A model generated the notes under the pieces. It did no database searches. It saw nothing but the letters and a program-made list of their open reading frames with translations, and was not told where the DNA came from. A program made the position numbers and the translations under genes. A stretch of 64,000 nt of DNA from Acinetobacter rudis (lineage in GTDB: Bacteria; Pseudomonadota; Gammaproteobacteria; Pseudomonadales; Moraxellaceae): NCBI RefSeq assembly GCF_000829675.1, contig NZ_BBRX01000024.1:1-64000 (forward strand), in the 5' to 3' direction. Below are positions 8,664 to 18,021 of this stretch, one piece after another (positions within the stretch are counted from its first letter, which is position 1; each line of letters opens with the position of its first letter).

Positions 8664-11609
8664 TTAAAATTTATATTGAAGTGCTAAACGATAGTTTCGA
8701 CCTGGAGCTGGCATTAAACTTTGGGCCAAAGGATCTAGATAATAACGATTAGTAATATTGTCCACCGAGAAATTAATATTCATTGCTTGGTTATAATCAT
8801 AATTAACAAAAGCATCTATAATTTCAGTTGGGTGATAGTAAATCTGTGGTGTTGTCGTTTGTCCTTGCCAAGCACGATCTAATTTACTTATTGGGCCACT
8901 GTTTTTAGTTAAACGTGCACCGATAGTCAGCTTGTCATCTAACCAACGTGTGCCCATAGTTAAACCAATTGTATATTCTGGCGGGTTTTGTGTATTGACA
9001 TATGAACCTTCAAAGCCACCACTCACACAAGCTGTTGGGTTGCCTCTGTACTTATTTTTAGCCAGTATTTGTGCTGCTTTTGCATCACAAGTTTCTGCTT
9101 TAAAGTACTTTGTCACGGCTAGATCGCTAAAGAAACGCCCCATGTCATAAGAGGATTGTAACTCCACACCTGTTACAGAGAAACTTTCAGCATTATACAT
9201 TTCTAAAGTTTGAGGTAATGGGCCTTGTGTTTGAGTTAATAAATAGCGCGTAATAAAGTTTTTAATGTGATTGTCAAAATACGAGACTTTGATTCGAGCC
9301 GCATCATGATCAGTTAATAAACCATCTTTAAAAGCACTTAGACCAATTTCCCAGTTTTGGGTACGTTCAGGTTTTAAGTCTGGATTAGCATAAGTTAAAC
9401 CTGATTGCATGCCCATCGTGGTTTCAAATAGACCAGGCACTCGAATTGCTTCACGGTAATTCACATATATTTGGCTATAAGGATTAATTTTATAACTTAC
9501 TCCTACAAATGGAGCAAAAGCCTCTCCTTCTGTTTTCACAGGCTCACTCAGTTGATACTGAGTACCCAGATAAGTTCCTTTTTGCTCAGACTGGTCATTA
9601 CGCATATATGAAATGTTTTCAATTTTTCCATACAGCTCTTCAAATTCTTGAACTGTAAATTGCTCTCCTTTGTAATTTTCAATTTTAAAGTTAGGATCTT
9701 GGCCATTTTTATAAATATTCACTGGATTATCACTTTCTTGATAAATTCCATTTTGATCTGGATACCATTTTGTAGAACCTAACTGGCCAATAAATCCATT
9801 TGGCAAACGCCCGCTGACCCGAATTGTTTTAAATGGCTTCTGATCAAAGACATGTTCTAATTGTGAAAATCGATTTCGGTCTGTATTTTCATATTTTGTA
9901 TATCGCCCACCGACTTGAAATTCTAAAGCATCTATTGGTTTATAACTTAATTGAGTTAATAAGCTGCCTTCTTTACGTTTAGCATCACGCAAGACTTTAT
10001 TATTGTTATAGTCATTTTGAGTAATGAGCACATCATCTGGTTTTACATCTTCCTCTAAATAAGAACCACCGACTGTCCATGCAAACTCACCGATACTCGG
10101 GCTAAAGGTCATAATGTTATTAAAATCAAAACCCCAACGCGTGTTTCTCAATTTTGCCCAACGATAATTAGATCCAAGTACTGATATTTGTGAGTCAGGT
10201 GCTGTAGGGCCTGCATTTAATTGATGACTTTTCGCATCCGTCAACCATGCATTCACAGTTAAGTTAATCAGTGGATTATCAGGTTTAAATTGGTATTTCG
10301 TGGTATAGCTATTTATTTTCATTGAGCCTACAGGCCACTGAGAAATTCCCTCACCCCGTATTAATGCTGAGCCCATTATCTCACCAAACTCACCATCATA
10401 ATGACGATAACCCAATTCCAGCGATTGATGATCACTTGGTCGAATCACCGTTTTGAGCAAGAAAGATTCACTTTGATTAGAACTATTCATAACTTCTTCA
10501 CCGGGTCTAAACATATCGGTGACCGTTTTTTTATTAGTTTCTTCATAGCGCTGACTGCCATGTTTACCCGCAAAGTAGTTGCCCTGATGCTGTATTGCAT
10601 AAGCTGCAACCACATCGACTAATGCTGTTGTTTTAGCAAATGCAATACTGCCAGATCGACCTTTAAATTGAGACATTTCAGCAGGTGCTTGACGTGCGGG
10701 GACTTGCATAAAGCTCCCCCTAGGCGCATTCAACTGCGGATCTACACTGTTGGTCCAAAGATTACCTGTAATACGAAATCCAGTATCCTGATCTGTCTTT
10801 AAAATATCCTGTACACCCAGTGTTTGCATTGCCACTGTTCCACCAATGGCGCCTGATGCTCCTGCATGCTGACTTGGCCCCTTATCAATGGTAATGTTAC
10901 TGATTAAATCCGCCGAAATATAACTTCTGTTTTGTGTCCCCCCATAACCACGGTAAGTTTCCATCGACTGTTGACTGCCATCAACCGTGACCTGTACACG
11001 CCCCATCCCCTGAATACCACGTATATTGACATCCAAAGCACCACCATTACGTGTATCACCCGTTTGTACACCTGCAACCCCTTTTAAAATATCCGCAGGA
11101 GAAATACGACCAAAACGATTCAATTGTTCAGCAGATAAGTAAGTACTTGAAGAAGCCTTTTTATATACATCATCTGCAGGATCATTTTCTGTTGCATATA
11201 AAGTAATCGTACTTAATCTCAGTATATTTTTATCTTTGCTCAATAAATGGGTAGGTGTAGGATAAATATCTGAAGACTGTGTTGTTGACGATTGAAGCAA
11301 TACATAAATATCTCCGCGCTTAACTGCGGTATAACCTGTATTTGTCAAAATTTTTTCAAAACCCTGCTCAACACTATAACTACCCGTTAAACCTGAGCTT
11401 TGCATATTTTTTAGTACTGATGCATTAAAACTGAAAACGACTCCAGCTTGTGTTGAAAACTGAGATAATACTTTGACTAAATCGCCTGCGGGGATTTGAT
11501 ATATCTTTTTTTGAACCAACGATGCTGTGACGACTTCAGCTTGTGCATAGACGCCTCCTACGCAAATCATATTGATTAAAACAGCTAAAGTTTGTCGTTT
11601 GAATCGCAT
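8664..11609 (-). CDS. TonB-dependent heme receptor with STN signalling domain
   Basis: A 981-residue outer-membrane receptor. Seen in order: signal peptide (about 1-22, ending VYAQA), an STN domain (about 36-107, GDLVKVLSQFSTQAGV to VKRGDIYVLL), a plug (about 150-275 with DILKGVAGVQTGDTRNGG and VNIRGIQGMGRV), and a large beta-barrel ending in LALQYKF with a terminal aromatic. NPDLKPERTQNWEIG matches the conserved NPNLKPE region of heme/hemoglobin receptors. The STN domain is what passes a substrate signal to a FecR-type anti-sigma, and both fecR- and fecI-type genes lie upstream on the same strand. With the heme oxygenase next to it, heme or hemoprotein is the likely substrate. Start supported by GGAGA. 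Confidence 0.88.
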   Translation of the reverse strand: MRFKRQTLAVLINMICVGGVYAQAEVVTASLVQKKIYQIPAGDLVKVLSQFSTQAGVVFSFNASVLKNMQSSGLTGSYSVEQGFEKILTNTGYTAVKRGDIYVLLQSSTTQSSDIYPTPTHLLSKDKNILRLSTITLYATENDPADDVYKKASSSTYLSAEQLNRFGRISPADILKGVAGVQTGDTRNGGALDVNIRGIQGMGRVQVTVDGSQQSMETYRGYGGTQNRSYISADLISNITIDKGPSQHAGASGAIGGTVAMQTLGVQDILKTDQDTGFRITGNLWTNSVDPQLNAPRGSFMQVPARQAPAEMSQFKGRSGSIAFAKTTALVDVVAAYAIQHQGNYFAGKHGSQRYEETNKKTVTDMFRPGEEVMNSSNQSESFLLKTVIRPSDHQSLELGYRHYDGEFGEIMGSALIRGEGISQWPVGSMKINSYTTKYQFKPDNPLINLTVNAWLTDAKSHQLNAGPTAPDSQISVLGSNYRWAKLRNTRWGFDFNNIMTFSPSIGEFAWTVGGSYLEEDVKPDDVLITQNDYNNNKVLRDAKRKEGSLLTQLSYKPIDALEFQVGGRYTKYENTDRNRFSQLEHVFDQKPFKTIRVSGRLPNGFIGQLGSTKWYPDQNGIYQESDNPVNIYKNGQDPNFKIENYKGEQFTVQEFEELYGKIENISYMRNDQSEQKGTYLGTQYQLSEPVKTEGEAFAPFVGVSYKINPYSQIYVNYREAIRVPGLFETTMGMQSGLTYANPDLKPERTQNWEIGLSAFKDGLLTDHDAARIKVSYFDNHIKNFITRYLLTQTQGPLPQTLEMYNAESFSVTGVELQSSYDMGRFFSDLAVTKYFKAETCDAKAAQILAKNKYRGNPTACVSGGFEGSYVNTQNPPEYTIGLTMGTRWLDDKLTIGARLTKNSGPISKLDRAWQGQTTTPQIYYHPTEIIDAFVNYDYNQAMNINFSVDNITNRYYLDPLAQSLMPAPGRNYRLALQYKF

Positions 11610-11628
11610 TTCAGTCTCCGCAATTAGT

Positions 11629-11647
11629 ATAAATGATATTCACTCTT
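11629..11647. promoter_or_regulatory. Weak Fur-box-like site before heme receptor
   Basis: By hand alignment 12 of 19 positions agree with GATAATGATAATCATTATC (core ATGATATTCA). The site is 20-38 bases before the receptor ATG. Chance matches at this level are common in AT-rich DNA, and the receptor may instead be driven by the adjacent ECF sigma factor. Confidence 0.25.
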
Positions 11648-11685
11648 ACTATCATTACCAACTGGAACTTTGAATCATGACAACT

Positions 11686-12120
11686 TTATTTTCTTTTTAT
11701 CCATAGCCATACAATGAATGCAAAAATACACACATATAAACTAAGTTTTAGGTGCTGATGCAATTCGGAAAAATAAATAATTGCGCTTGAGAATATGAGG
11801 CTAGTACTAATAAAAAGCTTATAACCCACAGACATTTGTCTAATATTTTTATACTTATTTAATAATGGCCCAAATAATCGATGTTGATAAAGCCACTGAT
11901 GTAAACGTTTAGAACTTTTGGATGCAAAAAAAGCTGCTAAAAACAAGAAATCTACTGTGGGTACACCAGGTAAAATGATGCCTATACACGCAAGTAAAAT
12001 ACACAATAGCGCCAATACAATATATACAGCCCTCACCAGCTTTGAAGAATGAGGGATGGCTTGAGTGTAAGAAGACAAAGCGCTAGCTCTGTCTTCGTTC
12101 AACTGGTTGCTAGTTTTCAT
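11686..12120 (-). CDS. YbaN-like DUF454 inner-membrane protein
   Basis: A 144-residue protein with a DUF454 core: GIILPGVPTVDFLFLAAF followed by ASKSSKRLHQWLYQHRLFGP, then two further hydrophobic segments near the C-terminus. About three to four membrane segments are visible. The biochemical role of the family is not known. The gene lies 14 bases after the heme oxygenase stop and 76 bases before the receptor, inside the heme unit, so it is probably co-transcribed. A role in heme or iron handling is an inference from this position only. Confidence 0.8.
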   Translation of the reverse strand: MKTSNQLNEDRASALSSYTQAIPHSSKLVRAVYIVLALLCILLACIGIILPGVPTVDFLFLAAFFASKSSKRLHQWLYQHRLFGPLLNKYKNIRQMSVGYKLFISTSLIFSSAIIYFSELHQHLKLSLYVCIFAFIVWLWIKRK

Positions 12121-12134
12121 ATCAATGATTTTAA

Positions 12135-12719
12135 CTATGCAGCTGGCTGATCGGTTAATAATGCTGCAAAGCGCTGAAATCCTTGCTTAGCTGCGAGTAC
12201 AACCTGATCCATTTGTTCTTGGGTCAGATTGGCTTGATCTATCTCTGAAATAAAATGCTTCCACACTTTTGCACGGCCTTCTGGATACGCCGCTAAATTA
12301 CGTGCACCAAATTCCGCAGATAACCCTAAACTTGCTTGAGCTTGTTTAAATAAAAATGCTGCGCCCAAAGTTGAGCCCTCTGACACATACAGCCAGCCAA
12401 TTGACTCTGGGAATTTCACCTGTTCAGTCGCTAACTTTATTTCAGCATAGTGAAGTTCAAGATCTTGTAAGTCAGCTTTAGCTGCTTCAGAACGGCCACG
12501 AATATCCAGATCTGAAATTAAATCCATCAGATTTTCATCAGCAAAAAGATGTTCAATGTCCTTTTGAAAGTAATACTGGGCTAAAGTGAACTTAGAATAG
12601 TTTTCTTGATTTAAAAATACTGCTGCCTTTTCCATAAGAACATGCATATGCTCATGATCTACAGCAGTTTCTTGCTTTAAACGTAATGCTAAACCATTCG
12701 ATTGTTCAGTAACACTCAT
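12135..12719 (-). CDS. hemO: Heme oxygenase
   Basis: A 194-residue all-helical heme oxygenase (BphO/HemO group) that opens heme to biliverdin, CO and free iron in the cytoplasm. Seen: an N-terminal LKQETAVDHEHMHVLME with the proximal heme ligand most likely His22, and the distal-helix motif IGWLYVSEGSTLGAAFL (about residues 108-124), whose glycines allow O2 binding. Length is typical. It sits in the sigma/anti-sigma/receptor unit, which fits release of iron from imported heme. The electron donor is not encoded here. Confidence 0.9.
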   Translation of the reverse strand: MSVTEQSNGLALRLKQETAVDHEHMHVLMEKAAVFLNQENYSKFTLAQYYFQKDIEHLFADENLMDLISDLDIRGRSEAAKADLQDLELHYAEIKLATEQVKFPESIGWLYVSEGSTLGAAFLFKQAQASLGLSAEFGARNLAAYPEGRAKVWKHFISEIDQANLTQEQMDQVVLAAKQGFQRFAALLTDQPAA

Positions 12720-12792
12720 GTCAAATTTCTTTTTAAGCCTATAGTACTAATAGAACCCATTGAAAAAAGAAAACCTGACAAAATATTTGAAA

Positions 12793-13743
12793 TTATTTTT
12801 TCGGAAGAATAATCCAACGCTTTTTTTGTTGATCAAATTCAAAGTGAATTGGATAACTACTTTCCAAAGCTAAAACTAAATTATCAAAGTGATCCGTAGG
12901 ATAATTACCTGAAATTTTCAACTGACTTAAACGAGGATCAACTTCCATCTGCTGCGAATAATATCGCCCGATCTGCATTATAAATGGTGCTAGTGCAGTC
13001 TCACTTGCAACCATTCTATTGCTTTGCCACAAAATATGGTTACTGTCCAACGCTTGTTTTTGAGAAAAATGTGCCTGATCAAAGCACAACTGCTCTCCTT
13101 GTTTCAATACATACTGTTCCTTGGATTTTTTCAAGGTAACTTTTACAGCACTTTCAACAACGCCTAGACAGGTTTGCTCAGCAGTTTTCTTGAAATATTG
13201 TACGTTAAAGACAGTACCCAAAGCCTGTAACTGAGCATGTGATGTATCAACCAGAAATGGACGAGACAAAGAATCGACAGCAGTACGAATAAATACTTCG
13301 CCATAGTGCAAACGAATCGTTCTGCTGTTCTTGGCATATTGAACATCAAGCGCCGTCTCAGCATTTAATTGAATATGACTACCATCTTCCAAATCAATGC
13401 TCTTGGTCTGTCCAAATGCCGTGACATAATCTGAAAAATACCGATAACGCATATCCGAAAACCAAAATAAACTACCCGAAACACATAAAAAAGCAAATGC
13501 AAATAGTCCGCCTTGTATTTTCTTTTTCATTGAGAAATGGCTGTCATGCAATATTTGAGAACTCTCCCTTGGACATTGATCAAACATACTCATCAGCTTT
13601 TCTGCTTTTTCCCATGCTTTGAAATGTTCAGGGCTTTGATTCAGCCACAGTTCAAATTTCTCCTGTTCGGCTACAGAGAATGGCGCAGATTGTTTTTTAA
13701 TCATCCACGCTGCAGCTTCATCAAAAATCTTCTGACTTTCCAT
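12793..13743 (-). CDS. FecR-type anti-sigma / sigma regulator
   Basis: About 316 residues. Domains seen: a cytosolic N-terminal DUF4880 region (AAAWMIKKQSAPFSVAEQE, then FELWLNQSPEHFKAWEKAE), one membrane helix at about residues 85-105 (GGLFAFAFLCVSGSLFWF), and a periplasmic FecR domain (SIDLEDGSHIQLNAETALDV to GVVESAVKV), followed by a C-terminal DUF4974-like region that contacts the receptor STN domain. It holds or activates the ECF sigma factor depending on receptor occupancy. ATG 13743 is preferred; an in-frame TTG at 13758 would overlap the sigma gene by eight bases. Tight spacing suggests translational coupling. Confidence 0.88.
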   Translation of the reverse strand: MESQKIFDEAAAWMIKKQSAPFSVAEQEKFELWLNQSPEHFKAWEKAEKLMSMFDQCPRESSQILHDSHFSMKKKIQGGLFAFAFLCVSGSLFWFSDMRYRYFSDYVTAFGQTKSIDLEDGSHIQLNAETALDVQYAKNSRTIRLHYGEVFIRTAVDSLSRPFLVDTSHAQLQALGTVFNVQYFKKTAEQTCLGVVESAVKVTLKKSKEQYVLKQGEQLCFDQAHFSQKQALDSNHILWQSNRMVASETALAPFIMQIGRYYSQQMEVDPRLSQLKISGNYPTDHFDNLVLALESSYPIHFEFDQQKKRWIILPKK

Positions 13744-13750
13744 ATTTTGC

Positions 13751-14236
13751 TTATTCAATAATCGATATACATTTAGATAAAACTTTAGTTAAATCACGCA
13801 TTACCGTACGGGTCGATATATTTAAGCGTTTTGCAATCTCGACCTGAGAAATACCATCTAACTGTGACCAAAGAAATATTTGACGTTCTCTATCTGAAAA
13901 TTGATCTAACAACTCGCTGATTAAAAATAAAGCTTCAACGGCTTCGACCACATGTTCTGGTGACCGTTCATACTCTTCAGGGCGGTTTTCCAAAGCCTCT
14001 AAATACGCTTTTTCAATTTCTTGTCGTTTATACCAATTAAATAAAATCCCTTTGGCTACCGTAGTTAATATCGCTCGAGGCTGCTCGAAATGCAAAGCCT
14101 CTTGCCTCTTCATAATTCTTAGAAAAGTATCTTGTGCTAAATCAGCAGCATCTTCAGAGTTATTTAATCGACGTTTGAACCATTGATACAACCAAGTATG
14201 ATGACCTTGGTAAAGTTGATGTATTTGTTCAGACAT
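13751..14236 (-). CDS. FecI-type ECF RNA polymerase sigma factor
   Basis: A 161-residue ECF sigma factor with sigma region 2 (about residues 10-75, NSEDAADLAQDTFLRIMKRQ) and region 4 (about 105-155, FSDRERQIFLWSQLDG then VEIAKRLNISTRTVMRDLTK). It should direct transcription of the heme unit when the receptor signals through the FecR-type protein. A Fur-box-like site lies 10-28 bases upstream of the start. This gives the familiar two-step control: Fur for low iron, then sigma for substrate presence. The exact promoter it reads cannot be placed by eye. Confidence 0.9.
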   Translation of the reverse strand: MSEQIHQLYQGHHTWLYQWFKRRLNNSEDAADLAQDTFLRIMKRQEALHFEQPRAILTTVAKGILFNWYKRQEIEKAYLEALENRPEEYERSPEHVVEAVEALFLISELLDQFSDRERQIFLWSQLDGISQVEIAKRLNISTRTVMRDLTKVLSKCISIIE

Positions 14237-14245
14237 AATTTAGAC

Positions 14246-14264
14246 GCCAATGATTCTCATTTCC
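14246..14264. promoter_or_regulatory. Fur box before the ECF sigma gene
   Basis: GCCAATGATTCTCATTTCC matches the 19-base Fur consensus at 13 positions by hand alignment, with the core AATGAT-TCTCATT intact. It lies 10-28 bases upstream of the sigma factor ATG, where bound Fur would block transcription. Confidence 0.65.
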
Positions 14265-14302
14265 TTAGTGTAACAGAAGTTTTATGAAGCTTTGCTGAGA
14301 AT

Positions 14303-14929
14303 TTAACGTGCTTTAGCCAATAGCCAAGCTAAATTGTGCTGTACTGCAGGCCACTCATGTTGCAAGATGCTATAAACAAAAGTGTCTCGCAAAATATCCC
14401 CTTGAACAATTTGATGACTACGCAATACACCATCTAACTTTGCGCCTAAACGTTCTATTGCTGCCTGACTTTTTAGGTTAAATGAAGATGTTCTAAACTC
14501 TACAGCTATGCAGTTCATCGTATCAAAAGCATAAGATAACAACAGTTTTTTAGACTCTGTATTGATATGAGTACGCTGTGCGGATTGCCTATACCAAGTT
14601 GATCCAATTTCTACACGGCGATGTATAGGTTCAATATTCATAAACGTGGTCATTCCCAGTGCTTGCCCCGTTTGGCGATCTTCAATATAAAAAGGCAGCA
14701 TCGTTCCCGCTTGTTGTAGAGCCAAACGCCGAGAAATTTCCTCTGCCATTTGTTCTGGTCGCGGAATACGTGTATACCAAAGATTCCAAAGCTCACCATC
14801 ACAAACGGCTTCAATCAGCTGTTCTGTTTGACAAAGCGCTAATGGTTTTAAAATAACATGTTCACCGACCAGCTCTAATGATGTATTTGATAGCACATCA
14901 GTTTGCCCTATCTGCTCAAATGTTCTCAT
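14303..14929 (-). CDS. GNAT-family N-acetyltransferase (RimJ/RimL type)
   Basis: A 208-residue Acetyltransf_3/RimL-like protein: GEHVILKPLALCQTEQL at the N-terminus, a central EIGSTWYRQSAQRTHINTES segment corresponding to the acetyl-CoA binding region, and NLKSQAAIERLGAKLDGVLRSH near the end, the usual motif B. Its ATG overlaps the stop of the paiB-like gene by four bases (ATGA), so the two are translationally coupled. In Bacillus, paiA (acetyltransferase) and paiB are partners. This acetyltransferase is not PaiA by motif, but the pairing is similar. Substrate unknown. Confidence 0.82.
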   Translation of the reverse strand: MRTFEQIGQTDVLSNTSLELVGEHVILKPLALCQTEQLIEAVCDGELWNLWYTRIPRPEQMAEEISRRLALQQAGTMLPFYIEDRQTGQALGMTTFMNIEPIHRRVEIGSTWYRQSAQRTHINTESKKLLLSYAFDTMNCIAVEFRTSSFNLKSQAAIERLGAKLDGVLRSHQIVQGDILRDTFVYSILQHEWPAVQHNLAWLLAKAR

Positions 14930-15582
14930 TTTTTATTCTCCATTTTTTTAAAATTTGCCTTAGAGCTCGGACACATCAACTCTGCCATAGCCTGTTGGCC
15001 TGATTGTTTGAGTCCTGCCACCGCCCCTAAAATATCTTGCTCTGATTTATTTTGTCCCAGCTTAAACTTGCCTTGAATTTTAACAATCTCAATTTCTATA
15101 CCCACGATCGCCTTTAACATAGACTCTAAGTAGTCTTTTGGTGCATCAGACATTTTCCATGGTTCATCTTGAGAAGCTTCATGCTGACGAGTCAATCGCG
15201 CCACTACACCACGTACATAACGCTCATCATCATGAATGCTTACTTTTCCATACACATGTACTACCCGATAGTTCCAAGTGGGCACTTGTCGATGATGTTC
15301 ATGCTTTGAGGGATACCAATTCGGTGAAATATAAGCATCCCCAGCTTGAAAGACCACAAGTACTTCATCACCATTTTTCATATCGCGCCACACTGAGTTA
15401 TCGCGGGCAACGTGTGCACGTAATGCACCAAACTCCCCGATCTCTGTATCTAACTCAAATGGGAGATGATTAGCATCTAAGCCATTACTACCATTACAAA
15501 AAAGTGTAGCAAACGGATACTGAGTCATCAGATCATGTAAAACTTCGATCCGCTGCTCTTGAAAATCATCTGGGATATACAT
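14926..15582 (-). CDS. paiB: PaiB-like FMN-binding split-barrel protein
   Basis: About 218 residues of the PaiB/FMN-binding family: starts MYIPDDFQEQRIEVLHDLM, then FCNGSNGLDANHLPFELD, RAHVARDNSVWRDM and VPTWNYRVVHVYGKV, all conserved in the family. Bacillus PaiB is described as a negative regulator of sporulation and degradative enzymes, but most homologues have no proven role. ATG 15582 has AAGGAG seven bases upstream and is chosen over an in-frame TTG six bases earlier. It is divergent from a MocR regulator that probably controls it. Confidence 0.85.
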   Translation of the reverse strand: MYIPDDFQEQRIEVLHDLMTQYPFATLFCNGSNGLDANHLPFELDTEIGEFGALRAHVARDNSVWRDMKNGDEVLVVFQAGDAYISPNWYPSKHEHHRQVPTWNYRVVHVYGKVSIHDDERYVRGVVARLTRQHEASQDEPWKMSDAPKDYLESMLKAIVGIEIEIVKIQGKFKLGQNKSEQDILGAVAGLKQSGQQAMAELMCPSSKANFKKMENKK

Positions 15583-15695
15583 GTTCAAGCTCCTTGCTCA
15601 ATTTTCAGTACATGATTATTTGTAGTTGTAAATTCTCTGGTTTATGTGGATTATTAAAAAGTACCACTTTGATTTTTTTTGAGTAGACCAGAACT

Positions 15696-17237
15696 ATGGC
15701 AAGAATGGCAAAAGTTATTGATCTTCCATCCATTGCAAAGATTGATAAATCACAAGGTAAAATTAGTACTCAACTCACTTTAGCACTGCGTGAGGCAGTT
15801 CAATGTGGCGATTTAAAAGCTGGGGATTCGTTGCCTTCTTCTCGTGAATTGGCACAAACACTAAAAGTAGCACGTGGTACTGTCATCCAAGCTTATGATC
15901 AACTACTGGCAGAAGGTGTATTCGAGGCTCAAGCCCGTTCAGGAACTTTTGTTTCTCATCGGTTATCCAAAACTATTCAACTCGATAAAAAAGCTAAAAC
16001 ACCGAGCAGTGACTCAAGTATATCCTTACCCCAGTCTGCGCACGCTTATGCCAAGCTTCTAAAAGAGTTTCAACCGCTTCCTCACGTCCCTTTCGCTGTA
16101 TCTGTTCCCATTGGTAGAACACAACCAAATGATATCTGGCGTAAATTTGGCAATAAATTTAGATCACGTGGGGTCGGTGCTCCCACAGGTTACGATGAGC
16201 CGCAAGGGATTCTTTCTTTAAGAGTTGCGATAGCCGATTATGTCAGACGCTCACGCTCAGTACACTGCGAACCTGAACAAATCGTCATTACCAGTGGTAT
16301 TCAACAAGCACTCTATATTTGTAGTCAAATTTTATTTGAGCATAATGATCAGGTCTGGGTTGAGGATCCAGCCTATCGCGGTACAACTGCTATTTTAGAA
16401 AATGCTCCACAACAGATTGAGATATTTCGTGTTCCTGTAGATGACGAAGGCTTAAATGTAGACCATGCATCCAAAGTTGCCCAGCATGCCCGAGCTGCAT
16501 TTGTAACGCCATCACATCAATACCCACTCGGAATGCCCATGAGCTTAGCTCGACGTAGCGCACTCACCGCTTGGGCAAAACAGCATCGCGCATGGATTAT
16601 AGAAGATGACTATGACAGCGAATTACGTTATCACGGCCAACCCTTTCCTGCCTTACACGCCATGGCACCAGACCAAGTAATTTATCTTGGTACATTTAGC
16701 AAAGTATTGTTTCCATCACTGCGATTGGGTTATGCCATACTGCCTCAAGCCCTCATTGCCCCTTTTTGTGGGCTACGCGTTTTAATCGATCGCCATCCGC
16801 CTTCTGCAGACCAACACGTGTTGGCGGCATTTATTCAAGAAGGCTATTTGGAACGACACATTCGTCGAATTCGTAAGGTTTATGCAGAGAATCGCCTTGA
16901 GCTCATCAAGATTATCGAGCAAAACCTCCCCAGATCGTTGGCTTGGTTACAACCTGGTGATCAAGGTATGCATATGGTGTTATGGCTACATCCCCAACTC
17001 AATGATCTACAGATTGCCACTGCAGCACTTGATGTCGGTGTCTCGGTGAAAGCCATTTCAACAACATTTTCTAAACAACAACAGCATGTAGGACTGATCA
17101 TGGGTCTTGGAGATTTTGATCCAAAGCATATGCTTAAGGCAATAAAACGACTTGCCCAAATTATTGAACAAGCAGCTTTAAAGCATAATCTTAATGTTCA
17201 TGATGAGCACCATTTAACACTTCATGGCGCAGTTTAA
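15696..17237 (+). CDS. MocR-type GntR/aminotransferase-fold regulator (PdxR-like)
   Basis: A 513-residue fusion of an N-terminal GntR winged helix (about residues 20-90, AGDSLPSSRELAQTLKVARG) to a fold-type I aminotransferase domain (about 130-500). The PLP lysine is visible in YLGTFSKVLFPSLRLGY, and IIEDDYDSELRY carries the PLP-ring aspartate. MocR proteins use PLP as effector, and some control PLP synthesis or GABA/taurine use. The gene is divergent from paiB and convergent with a PdxH-like gene, so target genes may include either. Which one is not readable. Confidence 0.88.
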   Translation: MARMAKVIDLPSIAKIDKSQGKISTQLTLALREAVQCGDLKAGDSLPSSRELAQTLKVARGTVIQAYDQLLAEGVFEAQARSGTFVSHRLSKTIQLDKKAKTPSSDSSISLPQSAHAYAKLLKEFQPLPHVPFAVSVPIGRTQPNDIWRKFGNKFRSRGVGAPTGYDEPQGILSLRVAIADYVRRSRSVHCEPEQIVITSGIQQALYICSQILFEHNDQVWVEDPAYRGTTAILENAPQQIEIFRVPVDDEGLNVDHASKVAQHARAAFVTPSHQYPLGMPMSLARRSALTAWAKQHRAWIIEDDYDSELRYHGQPFPALHAMAPDQVIYLGTFSKVLFPSLRLGYAILPQALIAPFCGLRVLIDRHPPSADQHVLAAFIQEGYLERHIRRIRKVYAENRLELIKIIEQNLPRSLAWLQPGDQGMHMVLWLHPQLNDLQIATAALDVGVSVKAISTTFSKQQQHVGLIMGLGDFDPKHMLKAIKRLAQIIEQAALKHNLNVHDEHHLTLHGAV

Positions 17238-17262
17238 ACATCATTTCAGAGCACAGTTACAC

Positions 17263-17850
17263 TTAAGGCTGCAAAAGCTGCACTTCCCAAATTTGATGAT
17301 GCTCATTCCAAATATATTGATGACGTATATGTAACCGAGTATCTTTAAAAGCTAAAAATTCGATTTTTGTGGGAATCAGTTCAAAACCACCCCATGTATC
17401 AGGTCTAGGTAAATATTGCTGATCATCTTGTTTTTTTGCATGAAGAAAACGAGATTCAAGCAAATCTACAGATGTTATGCCCTGACTTTGATCAAAAGTC
17501 AGGGAGGTTAACTGCGCATCACGCGGGCGTTGTTGCCAGAAATCATCTGCTTGTTGATCTGAAATTCGCTGACATATCCCCTGTATCCTAATTTGATACG
17601 CCACATGCTCCCACCATGCAGTCAAACTCACTTTAGGATGATTTTGGATTTCGATTGCTTTTGTCGAACTTAAATCGCTACAAAATATACATCCAACGTC
17701 ACTTACCGCTTTTAAATCGACAAAACGTGCATTGGGAAAACCATGTTGATCAATCGTTGAAATACATACGGAGTTTCGATATCGATTTAAACCACTTTGT
17801 TGAGCTTGTATCCAGATGTGTTGAAACTTCTCTAGTGGATCATTCACCAT
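17263..17850 (-). CDS. PdxH-like pyridoxamine/pyridoxine phosphate oxidase
   Basis: A 195-residue FMN split-barrel protein of the PNPOx family, which oxidises pyridoxine or pyridoxamine phosphate to PLP. Seen: NARFVDLKAVSDVGCIFCSD, the TAWWEHVAYQIRIQG segment and PRPDTWGGFELIPTKIEF, matching the PdxH layout. The classic C-terminal R-L-H-D-R motif appears as RLHIRH, and the protein is a little shorter than E. coli PdxH (218), so it may be a specialised paralogue. AAGGTGA precedes the ATG. It lies tail to tail with the MocR gene (25 bp), a PLP-consistent pairing. Confidence 0.8.
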   Translation of the reverse strand: MVNDPLEKFQHIWIQAQQSGLNRYRNSVCISTIDQHGFPNARFVDLKAVSDVGCIFCSDLSSTKAIEIQNHPKVSLTAWWEHVAYQIRIQGICQRISDQQADDFWQQRPRDAQLTSLTFDQSQGITSVDLLESRFLHAKKQDDQQYLPRPDTWGGFELIPTKIEFLAFKDTRLHIRHQYIWNEHHQIWEVQLLQP

Positions 17851-18021
17851 ATATTCACCTTTTCAATGATGCGTTCAATATTTACTCAAATTAGCTGTTT
17901 TCATTTTATCTATTATTCATCTAGCTCTAATATTTCAAAGATAAATGATGTAAAAAAATCTGTTTTAACTAATATGGAACAATGATCTTTTTCAATATCT
18001 TAAAGCTTGAGACATCGATTT

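Noticed and set aside
8495..8752. 85-codon plus-strand frame
   Set aside because: No clear ribosome site or family features, and its last 89 bases lie opposite the well-supported C-terminus of the heme receptor.
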